DNA of 64,000 nt from Apostichopus japonicus. Its lineage: Eukaryota > Echinodermata > Holothuroidea > Aspidochirotida > Stichopodidae. The notes under the pieces are model-generated. The model did not search any database. It saw only the letters and a list, made by a program, of their open reading frames with translations, and was not told the DNA's origin. Both the position numbers and the translations under genes were made by a program. The stretch lies in the NCBI RefSeq assembly GCF_037975245.1, contig NC_092568.1, forward strand, positions 15,519,001-15,583,000, given 5' to 3'. How positions within the stretch are numbered: position 1 is the stretch's first letter; each line of letters begins with the position of its first letter. Positions 22,206 to 35,275 of the stretch are shown here, one piece after another.

Positions 22206-23104
22206 TGTTTTTAGAGTGTTGCTAGATATATGAAGAAGAAATTTACATACCAATACATGTTATCGGTCATCGATTGGCACAAAAACCCAGATTCTGATGA
22301 CAGCTGCCTCAAGAAACCCAGTAAATGGCCTAATTAGCACCGAACCACCAATGTGGACCATTACCGAAACATCGATGCGTGTTAGTCTTCCATCTCCTTC
22401 CTCTAATGCTATTTAAGTCCACATGTGGGCATATCCTGCAAACCTACCGGTAGCCCACAGGGGTTTGAGTCGGGAGAAAGCCCTTGACACCTTGAAACGA
22501 CAAATGATGCCAACTTCCCTCCAGTTAAAAGTCTGGCTGAGTTGGCAAGGCCAGTCAGCATGAAAGAGAAAAAAACTTTTTTTGCATTTCTGTCACCAAA
22601 GTTGCACATCTTTTTGGTTGCTATTTTGCCTCACAGGTGCCATCTCCTGCGATCTGGGGGGTGCTGAAATCTCAAATTTTCTCTGTACGATCTGCGCCAA
22701 CCAAGGTGGCGCTCCGCTTAGATAGTAACCTCCGGCCCCCTACAAGAAAGAACAGCCCCCCCCCATGGCCCCCCACTCAAAAAATCCTAGCTACGCCACT
22801 GCACTTAACACGTAACGCTGCATACTAACTGTATCAAAATTGGAAGAGGGAAATCCACGGACTTGCATAGCTCATCGCAAACACCCTTCACGAGCAACTG
22901 TTGATAGGTTACATAATATCATGTTTGAAATTAACACCAGTTTTCCATTTACCCCTCAGTCACCATTGTTATTTTGTAGTTTGATGATACTTCATTTGTG
23001 CTTACATGAACCCAATCACCATGATCACCGTAATTGCTGCTCTGAACAAGAATGAAATATAGCACTAGCCCAGGAGTAAGCCTATGCTATGGGTCTCCCA
23101 AGTT

Positions 23105-23435
23105 ACATTCGACATATTGATATAATTTTTCGACACTCTAATATTATTTTTGGACATACTTTTATTAGTTTCGACATGTTTATATGAATTTGGACATGCT
23201 TATATTATTTTGGACATACTAATAATGCTCTGGACATTTTGCAACAAATTGCGTGAATTCAAAGGCAAAACTTTAACTACAAATATGAAGTTAGCAGTTA
23301 CATTCGACATGTTCATATACTTTTCGACACTCTCATAATATTTTTAGACATACTCATCTTAGTTTGGACATGTTTATATAAATTTGGACATGCTTATATT
23401 AATTTGTACGTGCTTATATTGTTTTGGACACTTTT
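23105..23435. repeat. Degenerate AT-rich repeat, two blocks of 'ggacatgcttatatta'
   Basis: Two blocks (about 23105-23235 and 23300-23435) share the order 'agttacattcgacat', 'ttttcgacactct', 'gacatac', 'gacatgtttatat' and 'ggacatgcttatatta'. Within each block a unit of about 20 bp (gacatNctNatatta) is repeated. Confidence 0.65.
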
Positions 23436-24087
23436 TTAAAACATATGGCATTCCGTACACAAGTTCCTGTTATAGCGTACAAGTTGAAAGAAAATCGGCC
23501 AAGCTTGAGGGCGACGCTTTGACATAGAATAGCTGTATAACTGTCACATAAATACACAGCAAGCACATGTACGCACACCGATAGTTTTGGCCCCGTATCA
23601 GATATGCCCACATATGAAAATCCGGTTACCAGACCATCGGTGGCCCTCCAAGATACGCAGCAGAATTTTCAGAGTTGTTTGTGGGAGGAGCAAGTTAAGG
23701 GCAAGGTAACAGACGTGGCGAGGGGCTAACGTTTGGAAGTGCACAAACGCACCCGATATAAAGGGCACATCAAATGCAAACTTATTTGAAGAGGGAGCAC
23801 ATCTACCCCAAATTCAAATCCCCTGCCCCCCCCCCGACTTATATACAAGTAGTGACATGAATCTTTAAGGAAAGGCCAGAGGCGGATCAAGTTTTTTTCT
23901 TAAATGGGGTTGTGACCCCTTGGTCGTTAAAAGTCGACTGTCATGTGGGAGGGATGGGGTCCTCCCTAGAAAAAACATCAACGTCAAATGTAGCATTCTG
24001 AGGTCTATAATCAGATCTGAACATCTACATGTTTTCTACATTTTAACTGCTAACAACGTAATCAACTTCCTGATATAGAAGTAAACA

Positions 24088-25060
24088 GCAATTTGCAAGA
24101 CCCTGCACAACAACGAAGCAATGCGGATGTATATAACACATGCAATTTGTAAGACTCCGTACAACAACGAAGCAATGCGGATGTATATAACACATGCAAT
24201 TTGTAAGACTCCGTACAACAACGAAGCTGTGAGGATGTATATAACACATGCAATTTATAAGACTCCGTACAACAACGAAGCAATGCGGATATATATAACA
24301 CATGCAATTTGTAAGACTCCGTACAATAACGAAGCTGTGAGGATGTATATAACAAATGCAATTTATAAGACCCCGTACAACAACGAAGCTGTGAGGATGT
24401 ATATAACACATGCAATTTATAAGACTCCGTACAACACCGAAGCAATGCGGATATATATAACACATGCAATTTGTAAGACTCCGTACAATAACGAAGCTGT
24501 GAGGATGTATATAACAAATGCAATTTATAAGACCCCGTACAACAACGAAGCTGTGAGGATGTATATAACACATGCAATTTATAAGACTCCGTACAACAAC
24601 GAAGCAATGCGGATATATATAACACATGCAATTTGTAAGACTCCGTACAACAACGAAGCTGTGAGGATGTATATAAACACATGCAATTTATAAGACCCCG
24701 TACAACAACGAAGCTGTGAGGATGTATATAACACATGCAATTTGTAAGACTCCGTACAACAACGAAGCTGTGCGGATGTATATAACACATGCAATTTGTA
24801 AGACTCCGTACAACAACGAAGCTGTGAGGATGTATATAACACATGCAATTTGTAAGACTCCGTACAAAAACGAAGCTGTGAGGATGTATATAACACATGC
24901 AATTTATAAGACCCCGTACAACAACGAAGCTGTGAGGATGTATATAACACATGCAATTTGAAAGACTCTGTACAACAACGAAGCTGTGAGGATGTATGTA
25001 ACACATGCAATTTGTAAGACTCCGTACAACAACGAAGCTGTGCGGATGTAGATAACACAT
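24088..25060. repeat. 54-bp satellite array with 162-bp higher-order period
   Basis: About 18 head-to-tail copies of a 54-bp unit containing 'gcaatttgtaagactccgta', 'caacaacgaagc' and 'gaggatgtatataacacat'. The variant 'caatgcggatatatata' recurs at 24281, 24443 and about 24605, exactly 162 bp apart, so blocks of three units were amplified together. The unit is 18 codons and lacks stops in several frames, which creates repetitive open frames on both strands (up to 336 codons on minus) that are not genes. An extra A near 24676 shifts the frame. Confidence 0.95.
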
Positions 25061-26038
25061 GTTTACATACATAGCATGATCTATTAATTGTTGGCAATCT
25101 TATCAGTAGTAATTGGAGATTACGAAATATTAAAAGCAGGGGAAATTCCTGTGGCACTGTCAATTTTAATTCAAACAGTCTTCAAAAGTAAAAACGGCTT
25201 TAACCAATGGTTTTCAGATTCGAAATGCCATATGTTGACCCTATAAAACTCAACAAACTTTCCACAGTCGATTCATCTTTTGTCTACCTACTAGGCCTGT
25301 GAACTATGTGGCCAGGCTTTACTTTATTGTAAACATGTATACATTTCATCTCGTATCTCGCACATTTCGCATTGATTGAATATGTTATCCATTCCTTTTC
25401 GCATCATTTATACAAGTCCAACAAAAGGGCAATCCATGGAGTTTGTATATATCATCTCCTCTATGACGGAGGTGATTGTTGGGTTACTTCTGAATGCATA
25501 TATGGTTGCAATCTTTGTAAATAGGCTGAAATCCAGTTTTTAACGTATAGTTTTAGTAGAAACGATCATCACTTTTGCTTCACGCAAGGAATCAAATTTG
25601 GGCCAATTTCACCTCTGACCTACATCTTGTCCTTTCAACCTGTCCCTCAACATCAAAAAAGAGGAATATTCTAGTATTTTTCTCATCACTCTCTACATAG
25701 CGTGTGGTTTAAAGACTATTTCCTTCATAGTGATTAGCAGAAAATGGCTATAAACCAATTATTTTGGTTTCTGGACCTTTGACCTATGACGTCTTCAATC
25801 ACGCATGCACAGAAAAACTAAAGGTGGGTATGATATCGCTATTGCTACGTGATCAGGTTTTTTTTTTTTTAAATACCCAGCCCCCACCCCACCACACATA
25901 CACATACACTCTGTGTGGTCACATATGCTGCCACAGCGAGAATATGAAACACGACGAAACTTTATACTGCCGATCAACGTTTAACTAGTGAGGGGAGTCA
26001 CCCAGGATAAATTATAATCTGACTAATTATGTACAAAG

Positions 26039-26385
26039 CAGGGTTATAGGCACGCCGGCCGGCGGCGGCCGGTGGTAACCGCCACTCACGCCTGCCGTCC
26101 GGCATTGGAAGTGAATAAACAGTCCACCGGCCGGCACAAAAAAATAGTAAAATGCTTGTGAAATACAACAAAAGTAACAAATTTATCTTTCCCTTGCCGT
26201 AAAACATGATAATAACGTCACCTTTTTCTGTTATTTACCAATTGTAAATCTGAAAAGTAGCAAAAATCACCCTTAAGCGGGCCCCTGGACCCCCGGCCGT
26301 GAGATGCGAGAGCTTCGCTCGCTACGCTCGCTACGCTTCGCAAATTTATTTAACCAGCACTCACAATCTCCTAGCTATAACCCTG
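26039..26385. mobile_element. hAT-like MITE, 347 bp
   Basis: Perfect 8-bp duplications gtacaaag (26031-26038 and 26386-26393) flank CAGGGTTATAGGCAC on the left and CTAGCTATAACCCTG on the right (CAGGGTTATAG matches exactly as an inverted end). The GC-rich interior has 'gccggccggcggcggccgg' and 'gcttcgctcgctacgctcgc'. It is non-coding. Confidence 0.85.
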
Positions 26386-27329
26386 GTACAAAGTAAGCCA
26401 TTTTGACTTTGACCTCAATTGACCTTTGTGACCCCGACCCTAAAGACCAAAATCTGTCCTATTTTAATCTTTGTCCGATCATTCTCTACATATCGTGTGA
26501 TTCAATGGCCTTTTACTACATGCATGCCCACAAGCAGAAAATGGACAAAAACAAAGTTTAGGTTTCTTGACCTCTGACGTCATCAAACACGCAGGCACGA
26601 GTCTACATGGGAAGGCACCAACCCACCACCAAGTTTGAACTTGATAGGACTTAGGGCTAAGAAGAGTTCGCAACACACTTTATTTGCTCACATGTCACCC
26701 ACACACTTCCTCACATTTCTGCTGTGGGGTAAAAGTACAAAATCTCATCTCCCTATACATTACTTGTAGATGAGATAATAAATGAGATGTTAGAGTTATC
26801 AATCTGGACAGACTTTTGAAGTAATCTTTAACGTACTAATGTAAGAACGCATTTGCTATTGTCTATAAGCCTATGTTAAGTATGATAACGTTTTTGCTTT
26901 GTCAATGACACACATGTAAGTATTTTTATTGTTTCTACGCAATTGTGTGAAGCTGTAGATTATGCGTAGTTTCATTACTCCAGTGTATGTTCTGTTCTCT
27001 AGAGGCTCACACTTATAACAACAACAAAAAACAATCAATATTGAGCAGGCTATCATGATGTTTCCACCATCTCTAAATATCTGAACCTGGCCATGTCTGT
27101 GTACTTTACTAAGACAGAATTAGGAATAACATGAAGACATGCATAAACCCTTTGTGAAACTACCCAGGCGGCAGGTGGTGCAGGGAAATGGAAATGGTAG
27201 AGGAAAGGCGTGCTATTTCTATTGTTGGGGAAAAGTACATCGTCCCGATCATGTGATTATTTACTACACATTAGTACCAACAACGAGTATAGAGTTTGGG
27301 ATCTGTTACCTAGTTTATGCTAGACTGCA

Positions 27330-27495
27330 TAGTGGTCAACACACTGCCTGTTGTAATTTACCTATTACGATGCCCCACATAGGCTTTCCAAGTCATACGA
27401 AATAATAAAATGAAAATCGCGCAGAGATTGTCTATGATTCCGCCAACGAAAGGAGTACGGTACATTCCCACAGCTACAAATGTTCACGCCCTAGC
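27330..27495. repeat. Partial third copy of the 29.9/31.7 kb duplicated block
   Basis: From 'tttacctattacg' through 'aactttccaagtcatac'-like sequence, 'tctatgattccgccaacgaa' and 'acaaatgttcacgcc' this matches 30118-30250 and 31890-32030. It ends abruptly at 27495, where 'cagtggcgtcgccag', a hAT-like left end, begins. The two related copies continue there with 'cagttaatggc'. Confidence 0.6.
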
Positions 27496-27943
27496 AGTGG
27501 CGTCGCCAGACATTTAAATCTTGGGGCATAGCACTTACTTTTGAATAATTAAGGGTCCTTAGATGCAATCTTGTGCAAGTGTTGAACAGCGCCGATGGCA
27601 ACGTAAGTTCTTACAACGAAAGTTTCGACATCAATGTGAGTATGAGCAACAGTATGGTATACGATAGCAACAACTTTAGTTTAGACAACAACAAACTTAG
27701 TTTAGACAACGAAATAAGTTTGCCCTTTTCGCGTCCCATAATAGGCGTTTGTTCATTCGTTTCACGTGAACGTTCGTTTTGATTTCGTGCGAAGGTCCTT
27801 CGAGTTTGTTACATCTTCGTTTTTATGGTGGAGCTTGTTCTTTTTGTTCTGAGCACTTGTTCGTTTCGCGTGAGAGCGTTCGTTTTGATTTCGTGCGAAT
27901 GTTCTTTTGCTTACAATACATCTTTTTTTATGGTGGCGATTGA

Positions 27944-29407
27944 CAGGGACGTAGCCAGGGGGGAGCAGGGGGAACGACTGCTCCCCCCTTTCAGTGTCGA
28001 AAAAAATGTTTAAAAACTGTCGTTTTTTAGCATGGTACTTTGTCAGTGCTCTTTTGATCTTGAATACTCGTCAGCTCCGTTAACTCGATTATAATCGTAG
28101 TAACATTCACGCCTACTGATTCACTTACTTAGTTTGGCAGATGCAATTAGCTAAATTTAGCCTATAGCCCTTTACAAGCCTACAGTTGGCCACTGCGTTA
28201 TAAAATACATATTGCCTACCTAACCGCACTCTATGGAATGTCACGAACTGTATGCACAACAACGTCGACAACGTTCGTTCCCATCCTTTCTATATTGTCC
28301 TACGTTGTTGCACGAACAGCATGTTATGAAGCTAAGCTAGCATTCATACGTGATACGCACTTCCTATAAATAATTATGACACTGCTAATACACTGCGATA
28401 ACGATATTTGTTTTTAGGCTACTGCATATCTGACTATATTACAAAATATGAAAGTTTATAATGTCCATCAGTTAAGTTCGTCAAATGTATTTAAGTCCAG
28501 ACATTGGACAATAAACAAGAATCATCCTACTGGAAAAATTGTAAAAGAGCACTATGTTTGTCTTATAATATATTATGTAAAAGAACATGTAAAAGAATTC
28601 AAACAGGAAACCAAATCTGCTGATAATATGATATCATATGATCAGGGGCGTAGCCAGTATGTAGCACTGTAGGCCCGGGCCTACACTTGTTTTGGCCAAG
28701 TTATCTTTTTTTTAAACAGCCATAATTTAAATCCATAGGCTTGCTGGACAGGAAAAACTATTGAAATGAACGTAGCAAGAATATGGCTAAATTAGGTGAC
28801 CTATTATTCTGTCATCTAGGCTGTCATTTCTATCGCGAACCATTTCATTCAACACTCTACCCGCCGAAAAAGACTAGGATCCGATCTTGTCAATTTTTAA
28901 ACATCTAGTTAAGAACCCGTTTACGCAGATAATATTTCAGTTGAGAAAACAGTTGAGAAATTGTCATCAGTTAGCAATCGTCGGATAGCTCGCGCCTTCT
29001 CTTATTAGGCTAACTTAAACATTTACTAGCTACAGTTGTATCAAAGACAATTACGTAATTAAGTATCAGAAGTTGAAAAATAAGACTACTCTGTACATGT
29101 ACCTTGCTAATTTTAAATACATTATGTAGTATTGAATTACGTACTATTTTAACTCGTTTGTTTTGGGGTTTTAAAAGTGATATTGAATGAGGTGTCTCAA
29201 GTTAGCAAGAGGCCAGGGAACCAGAATGAACACTCGGGAAGGGCCGTTTAAGGCCATCTGGGGGGTTTGTAAAACCAAAAATTTTCTTGTACGCTCCGCG
29301 CCAACTGATGGTGGCGCGCCGCTCAGATAGTCGTGCCTACAACTTTGGAAAACCATATCAATTGCAAAAAGTGCCCCCCCCCTTTCAAATTCCTGGCTAC
29401 GTCGCTG
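27944..29407. mobile_element. hAT-like element, 1464 bp
   Basis: Perfect 8-bp duplications gcgattga flank it (27936-27943 and 29408-29415). The left end is CAGGGACGTAGCCAGG; the reverse complement of the right end is CAGCGACGTAGCCAGGAATT. Poly-C precedes the right end and the shared module is at 29289-29331, about 76 bp inside. A second hAT-like left end (CAGGGGCGTAGCCAG, about 28645) suggests a further insertion whose right end I could not find. No transposase was recognised. Confidence 0.8.
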
Positions 29408-29892
29408 GCGATTGATAGTTTTGTTCTGACAAGTGGATCAATTTTGTCTTCCCGGTGCTCCTTGTTTATCCTTCGGTTGCATGTGTGTGATATGTTTCGC
29501 TACATGATTGTCTTGTTATTATTATTTTTCTTTTTTAAGTGCAGCCTTTCACAATTTTTATATTGGTATTACATATGTTTGTTGCATTTTGCATATTTCT
29601 TCTTTTTCAATTTTCTTTCTTGTTTATTTGTTTCATCGTTGTATTTTTTGCCCAAATGGCCGCCCTTAATTATGATGGTCGGTGGAAAGAAGTTTTACTG
29701 ATGAACATAATACGTTTCGTCCTTTGTAAATAAAAAGTATATGTTTTAGTATTTTTTTAACACTACAAATCGCATCTGGGAGGTACCTGTGGGGGGGGGG
29801 CACGATGTTTTGGATGGGCACGGGTTCCCTCCCTCCTCAGGCCACCCCTATATGTCTATATACGGCTCTGGCTAATGGCAACACATTACCGA

Positions 29893-31050
29893 ATTTTCAC
29901 TCTGTCTGCATGACATTGCTTGTTGCAAGATTAAATTTAGATTGCTGGAAATGCCCATACTCGTGCAATACTCTCTATTTAGTAACATGGACTCTGTTAT
30001 GTATACTAACTGTATACGAATATTTCAGACAGTGTTTTTTTTATTTTTTATAGAAGCCAAGAGGTTCGGTCGTTTGCCACATCGACGTTTAATTTAGTTT
30101 AAAGAAATGATTGTCACTTACCTATTACGTGGCTCCACATAAACTTTCCAAGTCATACTTAAAATGAAAATCGTGCAGCGATAGTCTATGATTCCGCCAA
30201 CGAAGAACGTACGGTACCTTTCCACAGCTACAAATGTTCACGCCTTAGCAGTTAATGGCAAGAGCTCATCGAATTTTCAATAAGCACCTGTCTCTGCATG
30301 ACGTTGATTGTTACATGACTAAATTTAGATTGCCGGAAATGCCCATCCTTGTGCAATACTCCCTATTTAGTAACATGGACTTTGTTGTGTAGCCTACTAA
30401 CTGTATACAAATATCGCAGAGATTTTTTTACAGAAGCCAAGAGGTTCGGTCGTATGGAAAGCCGTTTAACATTTAATAAAGGTATTTCAGAGTCTCGAAA
30501 TAATTTCAGATATCTCAAATTAAATTTCAGATATCTGCAATTTATTTAAGATATCTACAAATAATTGCAGATATCTTAAAGCAATTTCAGGTATCTCGAA
30601 AAATTCTATTTCAGATATCTGAAATAGAATTTCAGATATCTCGTATTCAATGTCAGATATTCGAAATAGAATTACAGATATCTGAAATAGAATTTCAGAT
30701 ATCTCGAATTTATTTTCAGATATCTAGAATTAAATTTTAGATATCTTAAATTAAATTTCAGATATCTGAAATAGAATTTCAGATATCTCGATTTCAATTT
30801 CGGATTTCTCGAATTCAATTTCAGATATCTCAATTTTAGATATCAGATATAGAATTTCAGATATATCGAATCTATTTTAGATATCTCGAATTCAATTTCA
30901 TATATCTGAAATAAAATTTCAGATATCTCGAATTAAGTTTACAATATCTCGAATTTAAATTTAGATATCTGAAATAGAATTTTTGATACTCAAATAAGAA
31001 ACAATTTAAGATATCTAAATTCCCGATTAAATGTTAAAATGGCTTTCCAT
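29893..31050. repeat. Duplicated block, copy with GATATC array (30480-31035)
   Basis: The first part (29905-30440) contains 'tttagattgctggaaatgcc', 'agtaacatggactctgtt' and 'gaagccaagaggttcggtcg', the same order as 31680-32240, and itself holds two internal copies. It is followed by about 550 bp in which AGATATCT recurs roughly every 20 bp within 'atttcagatatctgaaatag' and 'tttcagatatctcgaattc'. No coding potential. Confidence 0.8.
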
Positions 31051-31664
31051 ACGGTCGTTTGCCACAATTGTTATCATTTAATTTAAAAAACCGATTCACT
31101 CTCCAAGACTCAGTGACGTGACCGTAAAAACTATATGTCGGATGTCGGGAATGTGGATAATTTGACAATTATCATGAACCAATATGATTGTTTGGCATAG
31201 TGCGAAAATACGTATAAGAAACATGAGGAACCAGAATAGGTCTGGTTGAGGTGCAAATAATGACCTTTTTGGGAACAAACTATAGGTAGGTGTGCTATCG
31301 CGATTACTTCATAAACAGGGGAAGTTAAAATTCCCCAGCCCTCCCCCCCCCCCCCCACACACACACGCATGTGTGATCTCATATATGTTGCCACAACGAG
31401 GCTATGAAAGATGACGTTTAGCGAGTGAGAGGAGTAACCCAGGATAAACATTCCTGTAAATGTTCACAATTTGCTATGCGATGTGACGTCATAGAGCCAC
31501 CACACGCTAGAAATACGTTTCTTTTCTGTTGTCTTTTATCACATTTCAAGATAAACGTAATCATGTTGACACTGAAACCAATGCCCCCAAAAACCAACAA
31601 GTTTAATATAAGCAGCATTTGCAAACTCCGTCTCTGCAACATAAAACAAAACATTGTGACAAAC

Positions 31665-32740
31665 TAATGTACTGTCTGCATGACATTGCGTGTTGCAAGA
31701 TTACATTTAGATTGCTGGAAATGCCCGTCCTTGTGCAATACACCCTAGTTAGTAACATGGACTCTGTTATGTATACTAACTATACACGAATATTTCAGAC
31801 AGTGTTTTTTTTTTTTTTTATAGAAGCCAAGAGGTTCGGTCCTTTACCACATCGACGTTTAATTTAGTTTAAAGAAATTATTGTAACTTACCTATTACGT
31901 GGCTCCACATAAACTTTCCAAGTCATACTAACTAATAAAATGAAAATCGTGCAGCGATAGTCTATGATTCCGCCAACGAAAAGCGTACGGTACCTTTCCA
32001 CAGCTACAAATGTTCACGCCTTAGCAGTTAATGGCAAGAGCCCTATCGAATTTTCAGTAATGTACTGTCTGCATGACGTTGATTGTTACAAGACTAAATT
32101 TAGATTGCTGGAAATGCCCATCCTTGTGCAATACTCCCTATTTAGTAACATGGACTCTGTTGTGTAGCCTACTAACTGTATACAAATATCGCAGAGGTTT
32201 TTTTTTTTTACAGAAGCCAAGAGGTTCGGTCGAATGGAAAGCCGTTTTAACATTTATTAAGGAATTTCAGATATCTCGAAGTAATTTCAGATATCTCAAA
32301 TTAAATTTAAGATATCGCCAGTTTATTTAAATATCTACAAATAATTGCAGATATCTTAAAGCAATTTCAGGTATCTCAAAAAACCAGGGAAATTCAGATA
32401 TCTGAAATTGAATACGAGATATCTGAAATTGAATTCGAGATATCTGAAACTGAATTCGAGATATGTGTAATTCTATTTCAGATATATGAAATAGAATTAC
32501 AGATATCTGAAATAGAATTTCATATATCTTGAATTCGTTTTCAGATCTATCGAATTCAATATTAGATATCTTAAATTCAATTTCAGATATCTGAAAGAGA
32601 ATTTCAGATGTCTCGATTTCAATTTCGGATTTCTCGAATTCAATTTCAGATATCTCGAATTCAATTTCAGATATCTGAAATAGAATTTCAGATATCTCGA
32701 AATCTATTTTAGATATCTCGAATATCTATTTTATTAAATA
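31665..32740. repeat. Duplicated block, second copy with GATATC array (32262-32735)
   Basis: This is collinear with 29893-31050, including 'gaagccaagaggttcggtc' twice, followed by a second AGATATCT array of about 470 bp. Upstream sequence (31280-31445) is also related to 25830-26010, around 'gaggagtaacccaggataaa'. The unit that spread is therefore longer than the array. Confidence 0.8.
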
Positions 32741-32753
32741 TAGGATGAAATTG

Positions 32754-32884
<131 letters not shown>

Positions 32885-32931
32885 AACCAATGCAGTTTGC
32901 TTAAAGGGCAGGGAGGGGGGGGGTTGATGAT

Positions 32932-34128
32932 GCGGTGTTGACATATCTTCACAACGTTTACTCTCATTTAGATAAAGATAGACAGTATGCGAGATCTACT
33001 TTTATAGACTTTTCTAGTGCATTCAACACAGTTGTCCCACACTTACTCACAGCTAAATTAATCGCATACGGTGTACCTCCCCCCCCCCCCCACCCCGAGT
33101 TACGCTATGGATTCATGATTTCCTTAGAAATAGACCTCAGAGGGTGAAAGTAGGCGATGTCTACTCAGGGGAAATGATTTTAAGTGTAGGTGCGCCTCAG
33201 GGCTGTGTCCTCTCCCCCTGGCTTTTTCCCTGTATATCAGCAACTGTCAGAGTATGACCAGTGATGGTAGCGTCATCAAATATGCGGATGATACTGTCAT
33301 TACTGGTTACCTGTCAGATGACATTGACTCATACGCCACCACGATTGCAAGGTTTGTCTAGTGGTGCGATGATCATTTGTTACAACTTAATGTGTCCAAA
33401 ACTAAGGAGCTGATTATAGATTTCCGTCGCAAGCGAGTAACTCAAGCTCCCATCTATATACATGGGGATCAAGTAGATCAATGTAAGTACTTATAGGAAC
33501 AATGCTGAGTAACAAAATTGACTGGTCTAGTAATGCCACAATTGTCCATAAGAAAGCAATCAGGGGCTGTATTTCTTGAGAATACTGAAGAACGTCAGAG
33601 TGGATAAAACAATCATGACCTTGTTCTATAACTCCCTCATTCAAAGTGTTTTGATTTACGACATAATTTGTTACTTTGCCAATGGTACAAGAATTGATGT
33701 GAAGATGCTTGAGCAATCTAGGAAAGTTGCTCAGCGTGTAATCGGTGCTCAATTACCATCGTTAGAGTATACTTGTATCATGAGAGGGTCTGCAATAAAT
33801 TGAAAGGTATCATGCAAGACCCAACACACCCTTTGTTTCAGCACTATAATTACAACCGCTCTGGACTGCGTTTATGCCCACCACGTACACTTAGGGGCCG
33901 CTACAGATACTCATTTGTGCCTAACTCTATCCATATATTTAATTCACAAGTGAGAAGATAAGTTTCTTATTTGTAGGACTTGCTGTATATTTGTTTGTAT
34001 TAATGTATGTGTATCGCAGTCTATTGATACTTATATATTGTTTTTCTTTTCATTTTATTTTCTTTTTTCGTTTACGACCTGTGTAAGCCGAATTTCCGAT
34101 TGTGGACAATAAATTCAAATTCAAATTC
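32932..34128 (+). pseudogene. Decayed LINE reverse transcriptase (CR1/Rex-like), 5'-truncated
   Basis: The translation recovers reverse-transcriptase landmarks in order: FIDFSSAFNTV near 33005, GAPQGCVLSP near 33190, YADDT at 33281-33295 (the catalytic aspartates) and LNVSKTKELIIDFR near 33390. The C-terminal part (33576-33960) ends in FNSQVRR and a stop. A poly-C run near 33080, indels near 33215 and 33500 and an in-frame TAG at about 33359 break the frame. The N-terminal endonuclease part is missing, which is usual for truncated target-primed insertions. The 3' end is (AAATTC)n at about 34108-34128. Assignment to the CR1/Rex group rests on motif style only. Confidence 0.85.
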
Positions 34129-34560
<432 letters not shown>

Positions 34561-34662
34561 TGCTAACCAACTCGAAAATCATTTGTGATTCCTAAAGCCG
34601 GATCTCGAAAGAGATACTTTGAACAGACTTTATGTTAATGCAATGTATGTGTGTAATGTATG

Positions 34663-34667
<5 letters not shown>

Positions 34668-34703
<36 letters not shown>

Positions 34704-34850
34704 AAGAATACCACACCAGAAAAATTCCACTTCACGACCGGTTTCGTCCTTTTGGGACTAATCAGGCGAAGGTAGGAATCGAATCCCGGATCTTGTGTCA
34801 CGAACCGAAGTCCGACCACAGTGATGCTACTGGTGTGTGAATGCGTATTA
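34668..34850 (-). mobile_element. Second type of tRNA-like SINE with TA tail
   Basis: On the minus strand it has a B-box-like 'gggattcgattcc', then 'cctgattagtcccaaaagga', 'cgaaaccggtcgtgaagtgg' and a (TA)n tail at 34668-34700. It lies between the two copies of the first SINE and is unrelated to them outside the tRNA-like part. Confidence 0.55.
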
Positions 34851-34893
34851 TTATTAAGTGTTATGATTGTACAGAGTGCACCCCTGGTGCTTT

Positions 34894-35023
<130 letters not shown>

Positions 35024-35275
35024 ATTGAAAACGTAATGAGAAGGAAAATCAAGAACAGTGCAAAAACTTCCAGCCTCCACCGGGATTCGAACCCGGGCCT
35101 ACCGCTTTATATGCGGATACCCTAACCACTAGGCTATGGACGCTGAGGTTCGAAACCGGTAAGGAAGGTCGTAATTTCACCGTAGGCGTTTGTGACCTGT
35201 ATCGAACAATACTAGTTCTGTTTTGGTGACATATTTGCCTTACTATAGAGATCAAACATGATGCTAACTTTCTAT
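35024..35275 (-). mobile_element. tRNA-derived SINE, copy 2
   Basis: Close to copy 1 along its length. The tRNA-like head at 35081-35145 has 'cccgggttcgaatcccgg'. It lacks about 13 bp ('attgtatgtccag') present in copy 1 next to the head. Like copy 1, its 3' end merges with (TA)n. Confidence 0.75.

Larger units (their letters stand above)
19791..22801. mobile_element. hAT-like element, 3.0 kb, with internal repeats
   Basis: Perfect 8-bp duplications cacttaac flank it (19783-19790 and 22802-22809). The ends are CAGTGGCGTTGCTACGGGG and, as the reverse complement of the right end, CAGTGGCGTAGCTAGGATT. The shared GCGCCAACC..GGCGCTCCGC module is at 22685-22727, about 75 bp from the right end. The interior contains other repeats (20910-21547 and 22005-22205). 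A 132-codon frame at 19916-20314 and a 66-codon frame at 20703-20903 were not recognised, and no transposase is visible. Confidence 0.75.

Noticed and set aside
24062-25163. Long minus-strand open frames (194 and 336 codons) and plus-strand 190-codon frame
   Set aside because: They are created by the stop-free 54-bp satellite unit on both strands. There is no start context, domain or non-repetitive sequence.
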